64,000 nt of DNA from Periconia sp. R9002 (Eukaryota > Ascomycota > Dothideomycetes > Pleosporales > Periconiaceae), in the NCBI GenBank assembly GCA_023627715.1, contig JAMAHW010000036.1, positions 124,001 to 188,000 of the forward strand, read 5' to 3'. Positions 11,665 through 22,800 of the stretch are shown here, piece after piece. The first letter of the stretch is position 1. The number at the start of each line of letters is the position of its first letter. Below the pieces are notes generated by a model. That model saw only the letters and a list, made by a program, of their open reading frames with translations, was not told the origin of the DNA and did no database searches. The position numbers and the translations under genes were made by a program.

Positions 11665-12326
11665 GGATCAAGTACCAGGAAAAGGACTTCCATCCGTACG
11701 AGAACAGGGTTGGGAAATAATGAAAGCCAGTGCAGGAGAGCTTGCAAAGGCGGGAGTTGAGGTTTTGGGGGCTTGATACTCACACAATACAGGCAGGCGC
11801 ACAAGGTGTGTATTGCATGAAGAAGGGAAAGAGGAGCATGGTAATCCTTACTCTTATGCCCATGGTCGAAAGTAGCAGCCACGATAGATTGGGAAAGATT
11901 TTGGGCTTCATTGTTTATTGTATTCGATACGAAGACGGGGAGTTATGACGATACGGAGTCTCGTGATATTCTTGTCTTTGCTTTTTCCTGTTCAAAGGCC
12001 CCTGGCAAGTTTGCTGATTGGAGGTCTCCAGTTTTCATTATGGGTTTTAACCTATCTCTTTCATATTTCTTCTGGGCACTTGTCTTTCTTTGATTTTGCG
12101 AATGAAGGCTGGCTACATATGTATAAAGACAAATATAATCATACAATAATCTTCTCCCAACGAATGTTGTGTACAATGCATATAATACAAGCTTCGCTAT
12201 GTTATCCTTCTCCTCTCTTTTGTAGTGTTCAATGTTAGTGACAAATGCCATGCATGCTGATCCAACAATGATGCTTTGAATGCACCCTATCTTACATGTC
12301 CAAGAAGCAAAGAAACAAATACAGCA
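11665..12326. other. intergenic region between converging genes
   Basis: 3' ends of the GT34 gene and the minus-strand GTPase gene converge here. The stretch is AT-rich around 12050-12240, as fungal 3' regions often are. The open frames on either strand show no family character. Confidence 0.5.
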
Positions 12327-14615
12327 CTACTCCCTAACAGCAGGCTTCCTCTGCATCTTGACACTTCGCATGCTGCGCCTTGGCCTGGTAGGACGATCAC
12401 GGCTCGCGACAAACTTCGGCCCACTCACCACACTCGCACACATGGGCCGTCTTGCACCAACAAACTTGCCTAACGGACTGAAAACCTCAATCTCAGGGAA
12501 CTCAGCAACGTCGGCTAATTCCTCCTCTGAAGGCCCCGTCTTGACATACTCCTCACCCCTCAGCTTCGCTTCACGCTTCTGCCTCCGCTCTTCCGCGGCG
12601 CGCTCCTGGGCCTCGAGCTTCGCTTCGCGCGCGTGGTTGGCATCCTTCTTGACCATGCCAGGGGCCTTCCAGCCCTGCGGACGGCGAACTTGCGCAGAAA
12701 CCTCAAGCCATCCAACACCCTCAATGAGGATGTCAGTACTGAAAATGCGGAAGGGGAGATTTTCAGGCCGCATCTTCGCGGCGACTGAAGATGTCAGGGG
12801 CCCCGCGAGTTTCTTGGTGGCATCCCACTTGAGTTTAAAACGACCTGCGGAGCGCATCTGATCGCCAATGTTGGGGGCGAGAATGGATGTGACATTTCGG
12901 TCGCTTGTTTGTGATTGAATTTCGGTAGCTTTGTCTGTACGGGTTACATGCGGGTCGAGGGGTACGAAGGGGTGGACGAGGAAGACGAGATCTGGGGTTG
13001 CAGGCGTGATGCGGATCAGCCCACCGCCAATAAGGAGGGATTGACCTGGTTTGAGAACAAAGCGCTGAGCATTCATCCGCGAGGTCATCACAAGTGAAGT
13101 TTGTGCGGTGGGCTCGACGAAGGTTTCGAGGCCTGGATTCGTACGCGCGAGGCCAGGGAGGTCGACTAATTCACCGCGATCACGGCCGAAGGGGATACGG
13201 ATGGGGGACGCGGTTGTTCCCGGGAGGGCTGAGGCAATGGGGAGAATAGGGTACGGCGTGTATGGTTGCGCCGGGGGGAGAAGCGCGTCCGGGTCAAAAT
13301 CTTCTTCTTCTTCTTCTTCCTCTTCCTCTTCCTCCTCTTTATTTTCGAGCTCTTTTGATGAATTTTGGGATTCTTTCTGCTGGGCTTCTTCTTCTGAGGC
13401 AAGTTTCCTTAGACGTTCGGTTTCTGCGTCCTCTTCAGCCAGCTCTTGTTGAACCTTTGCTAATTCGTCCATCGTCTCAGCAGCTTCAAGCATGGCTTCT
13501 CGTTCGGCGGCGGAGCGTATCTTGCGTACGTCTTGATAGTCTGCGCCTCGGCCTTTGGGGAACACAGCTTCAAAAAGGTTGGATTTTCCAACGTTGACTT
13601 TGCCCACGAACCAGCCCGCACCCCCCCGGTTCCAGATATCCTCTTTGACTTGTTTCGTCCACCATCCTCGTTTTGCGCTAACCAGCCTCACGTTGCCCAA
13701 CCGAGCCAATTTATTTGACCTCCCTAGAGCGTCCCTAAGAACGTCTTGAATGTATGGCATGAGCGCGTCGACTTGTTCCTTTTTGGGTGCTAGCAGATCA
13801 GAGCGAGTGATTATGAAGCTGACCTCGGCGATGCGATCGTTAGCTACCCATCCCTTATGCTTAGCTCTGCGATTTTGCGTTCGTAATTTGGGTAATCGAA
13901 GGGAGGATTGCAAGGTAGGTATGAGAGAGAGGGGGAAATCTGCAGCATCCACTACATGGTAGATGTGATTCCGCTTGTGCGGAGATTCTGCAATGGTCTG
14001 TTGAATAGCTTCCACAGACGGATGGAAGATGGGAACGCCGACACGATGGTGAACGAGATTGTGACAGCGATCGCATACGGGCGTTTCCGGTGCCGTCTTC
14101 TTAATGTTTTTGCCTGCGTCTAGAACTTCCCTGTCGAGGCCCATTTCTTCCAGGATTTTTGGATCTGCCTGTTTGAGCGCCCTGCTGTAGACATCGTCCT
14201 CCTGTACAGACTCTTCCGTTTGAGCATCATACTCAAGGTAGCCTCTTATAGCATTCCGTTTGATATTATAGTATCCTGCTTCATGTTGGTTATGGATCTG
14301 CGTTGGGGCTCCACATCCTGGGCAGGTCCGCGGAAGAGATCGTTTGAATGGAGAGACTGCAGAGGTATCGTTGGGAATAGAGGGGAGTACGTCTTCTTCG
14401 CGAAGAGCATCGCGCTCGATGGGAGTTGGAGATTCTTGGAAGTTGGTTGAGGATGTCGCGAATGCTCTGGCAGTAAGAGCAGGGTCGGCGCGGTTTATTG
14501 CTGGTATTGCTGGGGTTTTGTGAAGTGTGAGGGGTATGAACGGCGGTGGTATACTATGCGTTGTAGCATAGTTGTAATGTGCAGCTCGGCTGGTTCGTCT
14601 CAGAGCAGAGCGCAT
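12327..14615 (-). CDS. GEP3: mitochondrial permuted GTPase, YqeH/NOA1/Gep3 type
   Basis: Single exon; 762 residues from the ATG at 14615. ATGs also lie at 14702, 14720 and 14723, but 14615 gives a typical mitochondrial presequence (MRSALRRTSRAAHYNY). A zinc-binding pair CPGC...CDRCH comes before the GTPase domain. The GTPase motifs occur in permuted order: G4-like ITRSD, then the P-loop GKVNVGKSNL, then G3 DLPGL. This order defines the circularly permuted GTPases of the YqeH family, which assist mitochondrial small-subunit ribosome assembly; yeast Gep3 is the nearest named match. Between the P-loop and G3 lies a charged coiled coil with a run of about 14 Glu encoded by a CTT/CCT microsatellite. 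The C-terminal basic tail may contact rRNA (inference). Confidence 0.88.
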   Translation of the reverse strand: MRSALRRTSRAAHYNYATTHSIPPPFIPLTLHKTPAIPAINRADPALTARAFATSSTNFQESPTPIERDALREEDVLPSIPNDTSAVSPFKRSLPRTCPGCGAPTQIHNQHEAGYYNIKRNAIRGYLEYDAQTEESVQEDDVYSRALKQADPKILEEMGLDREVLDAGKNIKKTAPETPVCDRCHNLVHHRVGVPIFHPSVEAIQQTIAESPHKRNHIYHVVDAADFPLSLIPTLQSSLRLPKLRTQNRRAKHKGWVANDRIAEVSFIITRSDLLAPKKEQVDALMPYIQDVLRDALGRSNKLARLGNVRLVSAKRGWWTKQVKEDIWNRGGAGWFVGKVNVGKSNLFEAVFPKGRGADYQDVRKIRSAAEREAMLEAAETMDELAKVQQELAEEDAETERLRKLASEEEAQQKESQNSSKELENKEEEEEEEEEEEEDFDPDALLPPAQPYTPYPILPIASALPGTTASPIRIPFGRDRGELVDLPGLARTNPGLETFVEPTAQTSLVMTSRMNAQRFVLKPGQSLLIGGGLIRITPATPDLVFLVHPFVPLDPHVTRTDKATEIQSQTSDRNVTSILAPNIGDQMRSAGRFKLKWDATKKLAGPLTSSVAAKMRPENLPFRIFSTDILIEGVGWLEVSAQVRRPQGWKAPGMVKKDANHAREAKLEAQERAAEERRQKREAKLRGEEYVKTGPSEEELADVAEFPEIEVFSPLGKFVGARRPMCASVVSGPKFVASRDRPTRPRRSMRSVKMQRKPAVRE
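13301..13338 (-). repeat. CTT/CCT microsatellite coding for poly-Glu
   Basis: Triplet-like CTT and CCT repeats on the plus strand encode an uninterrupted poly-Glu run in the Gep3-like GTPase. Repeats of this kind expand and contract readily, so its length is likely to vary among strains. Confidence 0.85.
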
Positions 14616-15166
14616 GTCGTGGTAGATGGAAGCCTCCCGAGTTCGTTGACTGCATGCCGCCTGGCTAACTTTCCACTCAAAAAAGTTTGGAGCTTTGCCC
14701 ATATGGGAAGATAGAGGCATCATACCTCTTTCGGCTAGCTCCAAGAGTAAGCGCTGGAGCCCCTTTCACCCCTACCTGTATTGATACAATTAGTAATAAT
14801 ATAAATAACAAATACAGTAGGGACCGACGTCAGGTCATACCCTTGTAGTTGCGTACTCTCCAAATAATATAAGCTGGAGGAGCGGAGATAGAGCCTGTAC
14901 CTAGCTCTAGTCAGATATAACTTGCATGTTTTTATGCGTATGACCCGACGCCGGTGCACTCTGTACATTTATAGGGTGTCTCGTCCGCTACTGAGAGGAA
15001 CTCCAATCATTCAATTAGCAAAAACTATTGCCTACCGTGTTCGCCCAAGTGTTTACAATGGAGGTGACCGCTTCGCTTCGAAGTATCCTTCTGTAAGTAT
15101 TTGAAAACGTACATCCTATTGCCTTTTTCAAGTACATCCTTTCTTGCAATAAAGCTCTCTTTCAGG
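14616..15166. other. start of the AT-richer island, no firm gene
   Basis: Holds the GTPase promoter and the upstream region of the GT2 pseudogene. Base composition becomes more AT-rich from about 14770. An open frame at about 14940-15104 ends beside a good donor (GTAAGT at 15093) and could be a first exon of the GT2 gene, but its frame does not join convincingly with the next exon. Confidence 0.35.
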
Positions 15167-16476
15167 AGTGCTTGATGTTGGTACTTTCTGGACTAATTTT
15201 GACCAAATCAGTTGGAACCGTTGCATCAGTGGGTTTTGGTGTATCTTTTTGGCAACCGTTCTCGAATAATCTGACCTATAGGTCTCGCCTGGATGGTACT
15301 CAAGTACACAACTTTCGTCGCTTTCCGAAAGAAACAAAGAGACAACCTAGAAAAGTCGGCTGAGGCTTCGCATCCTGGAAACAAAAATGTTATAATAGTC
15401 GCACCTGCTATAGAAATCAGCAACGACTTATGTGATGCTATCAATACGTGGCTAGCTTGTCACCCAAAGCAAGTAATCGTCGTTGTACCGCTAGGAGTTC
15501 CAACAGACCTACCGTTCGTGGATGAAAGGGTCCTCGTTATCACAGCGAAAGAGAAAGCAAAGCGAATTCAGCTGGCAGAAGGATTAAGATGCGTCAACAC
15601 TCCGTTCGTGGTGCTGGCCGACGATGACACCCAGTGGAGTCGGATGACCTTGGAGCGAATGATAACTGCCTTCAACGATCCGTCAGTGGGCGGTGTTGGC
15701 ACTTCCCAAACAGTTCGTCCTTCTTCACAAAAGTTCACAGTATGGGAAATCATGGGTGGAGCCAGGCTAAGTGCACGCGACGTGGCTTTGGCTTCCTCAG
15801 CGTACCTAAACAATGGTGACATCAAGACACTATCAGGGCGAACCGCAGCCTACTGAACAAGCACTTTGGCTAACCAAGCGTTCTTCGACGCTTTTCTTGG
15901 AGACTTTTGGCAAGGGAAATATTTGCTTCGTTCTGGCGACGATAATTTTATCACTGCATGGATACAGTCTCGAGGATATCGAACTCACCTGGAAACAGCC
16001 TCTGATGCGGAAGTCTCCACAACGATGCGATCAGATCGAAGATATATCAGGCAATTGGTTCGCTGGTCCCGCAATGCGATGCGGGCGAATATCCGGCAGT
16101 TCTCGCATACAATGCAACATCCCACCCATAGAAATCTTCTTCGAACCACTATCATCCTAATCGGAAGCTGGCACCCAAATTTCACTTTCGTGGTAGAGTG
16201 GATTTCCATTGCTATGGCTATTCTATTGCGCGGAAATAGCATGTAAGTGCAACAACCTGCGTCTTCAAAGGCGGCCGTCGGTTTAATACTGTTGAATAAA
16301 GCAGCTTTTGGAACGTTCTTATGGACCATTTTGGCTTTTACGTTGTTCTGGCCTTGTTCGAAAACGCATATTATTTGTGGATGAGACCTTGGCACTTTAT
16401 ATACCTTCCAGCATTGATCTTCCATAGTTATTTGCGAAACCTCATCTCGGTTTATGCACTGATAACACTGCATGTA
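15167..16476 (+). pseudogene. GT2 polysaccharide synthase (hyaluronan-synthase/Cps1-like), broken by a stop
   Basis: Proposed exons 15167-15228 (uncertain), 15282-16242 and 16302-16476, with a possible last exon 16640-16741. GT2 processive-synthase motifs occur in order: VIIVAP strand start, VVLADDDTQW (substrate Asp), VGGVGTSQTVRP, LSGRTAAY, SGDDNFITAW (GDD) and QLVRWSRN (QxxRW), followed by membrane segments (HFIYLPALIFH). Such enzymes sit in the plasma membrane and polymerise UDP-sugars; the Cryptococcus member Cps1 makes hyaluronan. One in-frame TGA at 15854-15856 falls just after LSGRTAAY, where relatives usually have Arg, so a CGA-to-TGA change is likely. The frame is otherwise open on both sides. 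It converges on a UDP-glucose dehydrogenase gene that would make one of its substrates. The N-terminal exons are not resolved. Confidence 0.75.
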
Positions 16477-16975
16477 GTAAGTGTATAAAGTGAGAGTGGG
16501 CTTCAGATCCTTGTATGATTCTAATATTTGGGTAGAGTTCGTGGTAAACGCTGAGAGAAGCTCAATTCAGTCCGTATCGTGCTCGACCAATAGATTGTTT
16601 CAAATTAATTCTACTGGCTTGATGTACACTAGCAATCAGGTCAGTTTTACCTCGGAGTTCTCAATTTATTTGGGTAGAAATAACTTGGGGGTGTACGTTT
16701 CTTTTCGGTGGCATTCAGTTCGAGGCTGGATCACAGTTTAAACTTAACCCGAGTGTGTATAGAATTTTAAGGAAACGCATTATATTCTTCAAGCACCTAT
16801 CCATAAAACCACAGTAAATATTGATTGTTCATATATGAAGTAAATACACTATACTACTTCCTTCGTGGTGATCAACTCCATAATCTTGAACTTCTAAATA
16901 CGCGTATACGCATTAGAGAAAGCAAGCGTCAATGCTACCTAATAACTTGTGATAGGGGATCGATTCCGAGCAACC

Positions 16976-18904
16976 TTAATGCATGTTGGGCCTTCCTAGA
17001 CTGTCCAAGCGGAACCCCAAGCTCATCATTGCGCAGGGATCGAGAATACCCCTGCCGTCGAAGACCCATCGTGGCTCTTTAACAATCTTTGATATCTCAA
17101 ACCAATCTAGTGACTTTGTAATACCTTGTTTGGCACATTGTTCTTTGGTCACGGCATCTGCACATTCTGCACACCACGATGGACAAGCAGACTCTGGGAC
17201 TAGTTGGGATGCTAGCTGCGGTGAAAGAGAAGAAACTATTGTATGAGGTTCGGCCACCACGGGATCCTGAACTGTACCCATTGAGTTCGATGCTGGCGGA
17301 CAGTAGAACATATCCGCTGGAATTTTGTCTCCTAAGAACCCAGATTCCATGGATTTTTCAGACCCAAAACTTGGTCTTGGGGTTTTAAACATGTCCCAGT
17401 CGGTCAGTACGAGAACGGCACTACTCTCAGCACAAGCTTCATAAGGATCTGAGAGGATTTTAATCGGACCGTCGGGCTTGGTAGCAGTAAAGTCGTCTTC
17501 CAATGAACTGATTTCGCCTTTGATATGCGCTTCGCTACAGAGAGGATCGAAAATAGAAATGCATTTGGGATTTTCTTCAAGCAAGATCCGGATCACATCT
17601 AGTGCTGGTGACTCACGAGTATCCGATGTGTTCTTTTTAAAGGCGTAGCCGAGAATTGTAATCTTCTTGTCTTGCAATGAGTTATTCAGGGTTGAAATAA
17701 CATGCCGTGCAAAGCGGTTCCGCTGATAGTCGTTTATGGTCAGAACTTGCTGCCAGTAGTTCGCGACTTCAGGCAGACCTAGCGACTGCGCCAGATAGGT
17801 CAGGCTTGCAATGTCCTTACGGAAGCAAGACCCTCCGAAGCCAAGACCCGACTGCAGAAAGCGAGGTCCTATTCTTTCATCCATTCCCACCGACTTTGCG
17901 ACTTCATCAATATCTGCATCTGTCTTCTCACATATGGCAGATATAGAATTGATGCTACTGATACGCTGTGCAAGCATGGCGTTTGCTACGAGCTTGCAAA
18001 GCTCGGAAGACCAGATATTAATAGTAGCAATTCTTGAGCGTGGAACCCATGTAGCGTATAGATTTGCCAATGAGTTTGCGGCTCGGTGCCCAGAAGGTGT
18101 GGATTCGCAACCAATAACAACACGATCGGGTTGCATGAGATTTCGAACTGCGGAGCCTTCAGAGAGAAATTCCGGGTTGGACAGAACCGGAAAGCTGATA
18201 CCGGGTCTGTAAATTTGCATCTATACAATCGTCAGTAGTTGCGAGGCAGGATTTTGAATAGACTCCACTCATCGTACGACGTCCTTGATAAACTGCGCAG
18301 TTCTGCATGGAACCGTGCTCTTTTCCACAATGATTGTACCGGGCTGAGCGTGAAGCCCACAGTCACTAACTGCACTCTCCAAAGCTGTCATGTCAGTCGC
18401 CCGGCCGGCGCCAACGCCTCGCTTCTTGGTGTTTGTGCTGACACTGATAAAAATCATGTCCGCCTCCGCGATTGTCTGTGTGCATGCTGTTGTAAAAAAT
18501 AGATTCGGCAATCGCACTAACTGCTCGTTCTGCTTCTGGGGAGTAGACATATTCTCTCTGTCGTTGCTTGCAACTTTACCGCCATCTCTTGCAAGTCGCA
18601 CAACGTCTTTCAGGCCTGGTTCGTAGATGGGAAGATGTCTGCTCTTCCAAGCATTGATGCGTTTTTCGTCACGATCGACAACAGTCACATGAAACCCGGG
18701 GTTGTTCAGTGCTATCACCGCTGCTGTTGGACCACCTGACATAAAACCCATTGATGTTAATCCGAAGTTTCTTGACATATATCGCGTCTGGCCTAACCTA
18801 CCTACATATCCAGCACCAATGCAGCAGATGCGACGAACGCGAGTATCTGGCATGGGTTCTGCACTCAAGTCCTTGTAATACACCATCTGGGGTGTAGAGT
18901 GCAT
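16976..18904 (-). CDS. UGD1: UDP-glucose 6-dehydrogenase
   Basis: Exons 18904-18802, 18735-18278 and 18220-16976 give 601 residues. The enzyme oxidises UDP-glucose to UDP-glucuronic acid with two NAD+. Visible motifs: NAD-binding ICCIGAGYVGGPTAAVIAL (spliced across intron 1), LPIYEPGL, VEKSTVPCRTA, VLSNPEFLSEGSA, the central dimer helix, GFGGSCFRKDI with the catalytic Cys near 319, GYAFKKNTSDTRESPA, and the C-terminal FDGRGILD. About 90 residues (roughly 468-560) rich in Ser, Pro and Cys (CPSWCAEC) are inserted between VLTDWDMFKT and LDWFEISKI, making it longer than the usual 450-500. Most ascomycetes need no UDP-glucuronate for their main wall, so this gene suggests a special polymer. It converges with the GT2 pseudogene and diverges from the ABC transporter. 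Confidence 0.93.
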
Positions 18905-19864
18905 GATTGACCAGTACAACGTCTTCTATAATTGCCAATTCAAGCCTTGACTGTGGAGAAGTGGGATTGAGATCCTGTATTTTTGAAGCTCTTGTCGTTT
19001 CTAGCGAATTACATATCCTAGAAAACTCATTGTCATCTGCTATCGCTCCTAAACAGTAATGAAGTTCATAAGACCGGAGTTGCTTATCAACATCAATGCT
19101 TTTCCCAAAGACCGGAGTTAATTACGTGCACCAACGCTTCGCCCAGAGACCGGAGTTACTTATCTATAGCATTACCAATCCTTTTCTACCAGTCACTTCC
19201 TATAAAATCTGTACTAATACAAGTGACGGACATCCCCCGGTGCTAAGGGGAGCTGAGTCAGGGCTAAGCAGGGGAATGCATAGCGTTTTGTATTTTTTAA
19301 AAAACCACACAACAAGACATCTCTGTTTCTTCTATGTTTCAACAGTGTGTCCATCACTTCCCCGTCAGAAGGTTGCATTCCATTTTGACAATATAATTGC
19401 AACTGCTTTTCTCTATCTCAATTTGCTTATCTATAGAATTTTAGTGCCTGCCTAGCATTCTTAGCGAATGTAGCGTTACGCCCTGTACTGGGCCTTACGA
19501 TAGAAAAGTAAACAGTGATGAATATTGCTTGCCTGGTGTATCTACTAACAATCAGCCCTCTGCGCCAACTAGCAGCAATCCATATCAAGGGCTGTGCACC
19601 AACTAAATTCAAAGGCGTATTACAATCACCCCCTCTAATTAACTGACTCAAGTACCAACGCACTTACAAGCGGGTGACCCGACAACGTCACCAGGATGCA
19701 GAACCGGGAGATCATCGTTCGTTGGTGTGATTTCTTCCTTCTCTATAGCGCTTACGGGGAGGCTTGGTTAGTGTGGAAATTACAAGAAGGCACTTTCATT
19801 TAGGATCTCTCAATAGTTCTCATTGTTTCTTAACCACAATACTTTTTTTTCTCGAGTTGTTAAC
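18905..19864. promoter_or_regulatory. divergent promoter of UGD1 and the ABCC transporter
   Basis: 960 bases between the two start codons. The main structure is a set of three direct repeats (19071-19184), nearer the UGD1 side. The rest is AT-rich. A weak ankyrin-like translation on the minus strand near 19560-19663 is probably chance or a relic. Shared control of the two genes is inferred from layout only. Confidence 0.5.
19071..19184. repeat. three imperfect 38-base direct repeats
   Basis: The core AGACCGGAGTT starts at 19071, 19109 and 19147, exactly 38 bases apart. Units 1 and 2 also agree after the core (CAA.G/CGCTT..CCCA). Unit 3 keeps the core plus ACTTATC, which matches the start of unit 1. 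The CCGG-containing core could be a site for a Zn2Cys6-type regulator, which commonly bind CGG triplets. That role is inference; the spacing is seen directly. Confidence 0.8.
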
Positions 19865-22800
19865 ATGGGGACAAGCGAGGGTCTACTGGATAAGGAGAGC
19901 AAATTCGAAGGGAGCATGTTCTCCATTATCCCTTTGTACTTGACTGTCATTTTTGCTGCTGCTAGTATGCTTAGAAAAACTGAATACAGTCCTGTGGTGC
20001 GTCATGGGCCATTGTTAGTCGCGAAAATAGTAGGTTCCCTAAGTTAAGCAACGTACCTCCACTCTAATCGAGTAATCTGAACAGATGATACACTCTGCAT
20101 CAATTGGGATTCATGCCATCTATTTCGCAATGATCGCTGGGCTGATGCTTCCATTCGTAACCCTCAGACTCTGTGGCTTGATGATTATCCTAGGCTTCTC
20201 TTGCTTTATCCTAGGCTTCTCTTGCTTTAAACACGTTTACTCAACGGCACCATCAACGACACTGATCATCTATTTTATGACGGCTAGTTACATGACTGCA
20301 CTACAGGCCCACGCGATATGGCCAAGAAGTCGTGCCCTAGCTGTCAATATGGTCATTATCTGTGTTCTGAATGTATGTGGTTTCATCGTGGAGGTTAAGA
20401 AAAAGCGCTCGCTTCTCCTTTCGAAACGGTCGGCAACTAGGGAAGAGACCAGCAGTATCTTTGAGAGAGCAGCGATGGTTTGGATATTTCCTATGTTCAA
20501 GGCTGGCTTCCAAAATTCACTGGAGCCTGAAGATTTACCGTCTATCAGCACTGGACTTTCAGTGAACCACCTTAGCGAACATTCCTTTGGTAAGTTTGAA
20601 GCTACGGAATTGTGTTGAAGGCTGAGTTAATATAAATAGGGTCGAATGCTACCTCCAATGAGCTTTTTAAACAAATAGTGAAGCGCCACAGCTCCGAGCT
20701 TCTTGCACCTATGCTGCCTTGCATTTGTAACATTGCATTGACGTTCGCGCAAGTTTTCTTGTTAAGGAGAGCTACCAACTTTTTGTCAAAAGAGAATCAC
20801 GAGGGACTAAGTCTAATTGCCGCCTACTGCGTTGTTTATGTTGGAGCTGCTGTAAGCGTTTTCAAAATAGTTTACATCCGTACCCTATGATTGGCTGACT
20901 TTGAGCTATGATCATAGGTTTCTTCGACGATATATCTACAGAAAATGGCACATGCAGTCAGCATCATTCGTGGAGGCCTCTTGGACCAAATCTACCAAAA
21001 TTCTTTGAAGCACAATGCTAGTGCAAACTTGGCTTCCTCAATAACGACGTTGATCAGTGCTGACGTGCAACGCGTACACGTGTCTTTTCGACAGTTTCAC
21101 GAGACTTGGTCAAACTTTGTGATTGTTAGTATTGGGCTCTGGCTTGCGGGGAAGGAATTAGGACCCTCTGTAGTTGCAACGGTCTGCTTTATCTTAGGTG
21201 AACATCAACTTCCCAGAAAGTACAAAGATATATTTACTAAAAGACGTTGTAGTATGTATCTACTGTAACAACCTTCTGTCACACAAAGCAAGTAAACATC
21301 AAAGAAATTGGGTTGAAGCTGTCGAGAAGCGACTTGCGAAGACAACGCAAGTACTTTCCAACATTAAGAGCATTAAAATCACAGGCAGCGGGGACTTTGT
21401 TCGAACCATGCTTACAGCCATAAGAGCTAAAGAAATCCGGATTTCCCGCGGCTTTCGATTTCTCTTAATGCTGAATGAATCTTTATGTGAGTAGGGTCGC
21501 CGCGAGAATCGTAATAATAAGGCTGGTCACTTACCAAACACAGCGCGTATTTCCATTGTGCTAAGTCCTGCATTAAGTCTTGGGATTATTGCCTTTCATT
21601 CCGTTGGTCAGAAGGGTATGAAATTTGATGCTAGCACCGTTTTTACGTCATTAGCATACTTGAACATTGTGAGCTCCGGCCTGAACTCAGGATTTTCCGC
21701 CTGTTTTCAAGTCATTACGTCGCTGGAAAGTCTACGGCGGATACAGCAATTCTTGGCCACGCATGATCACGATTATGACGACTACCGCAGTTCTGTCTCA
21801 CACTCTCAGAATTCCAGGGAACGAAATGAAGCCCTTTTCGGTGCATCTCACAAAAACAATGACATATCCTATTCAGAAAGTGAAACTCCCCCTGCGATCC
21901 AATTGCGTCACGTCTACGCAAAATGGGGAAAGAACGAATGGGTTAACCAGGATATTTGCACAGAGTTCCGCCCTGGTTTAAATCTAGTAACTGGGCCTAT
22001 TGGATGCGGAAAGTCTACATTACTGAAGGCTATACTCGGCGAAGTGCCCTACATAAATGGAGATGTCCTAGTCCTGAAACGGCATATTGGATTCTGCGAG
22101 CAAGCGCCTTGGATTGCTAATGCAAGCATCAGAGAAAACATAGTTGGCGCATCTACGTTCAACGAGTCACGTTATCGAGAGATTGTAAAAGCTTGCTCTC
22201 TTGACCATGACCTAGGGCAGTTTGATAGAGGCGATGCATTTCATTGTGGCAACAATGGATCAAAACTTAGTGGGGGACAAAAGGCTCGTATTGTAAGTGC
22301 AAAATCTGCAGCTCGATATAACAAATTCTAAAACTGGCGTGATGTTAGGCATTAGCAAGAGCATTATATATTGAAAGCTCTATTTTGTTGCTCGACGATT
22401 GCTTCACCAGCCTTGATGCTAGGACCGAAAGTAGCATTCTACGGACTCTTTTTGGGAGCAACAGCCTTCTTCGTCGTCGAGGAGCTACGGTAGTATTTGC
22501 GTCAAATTCTAGTAAGTGAAAGAGGCCCGATGTTTCAAGTTAAATTAAAATTCTAATACTGGGATGGTAGAAAAATACGTCTCATGGGCTACTCGCGTTA
22601 TTGCTCTGAATGAACAGGGGTGCATTGTTCCACAGCAATTGAAGGAACAAACTCTGTTGCAAAACCCAAGCCTATACAGCTATAGAGCATATGAAGAAGG
22701 CGATGTTGTTCATCGCACATGGGGAAACCAGACATCAAGTGAGAACGAGCGCATCTTCCCTCCAAAGACACGAGGAACTGTCAGCAGCGATGGACTCTAC

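Noticed and set aside
12915..13750. Plus-strand open frames with poly-Ser and poly-Leu
   Set aside because: They are shadows of the GTPase gene; the Ser and Leu runs come from the microsatellite.
19500..19663. Minus-strand translation resembling an ankyrin repeat (GGDCNTPLNLVGAQPL)
   Set aside because: Only one weak partial repeat with no flanking repeats or gene structure; probably chance or a very old relic.
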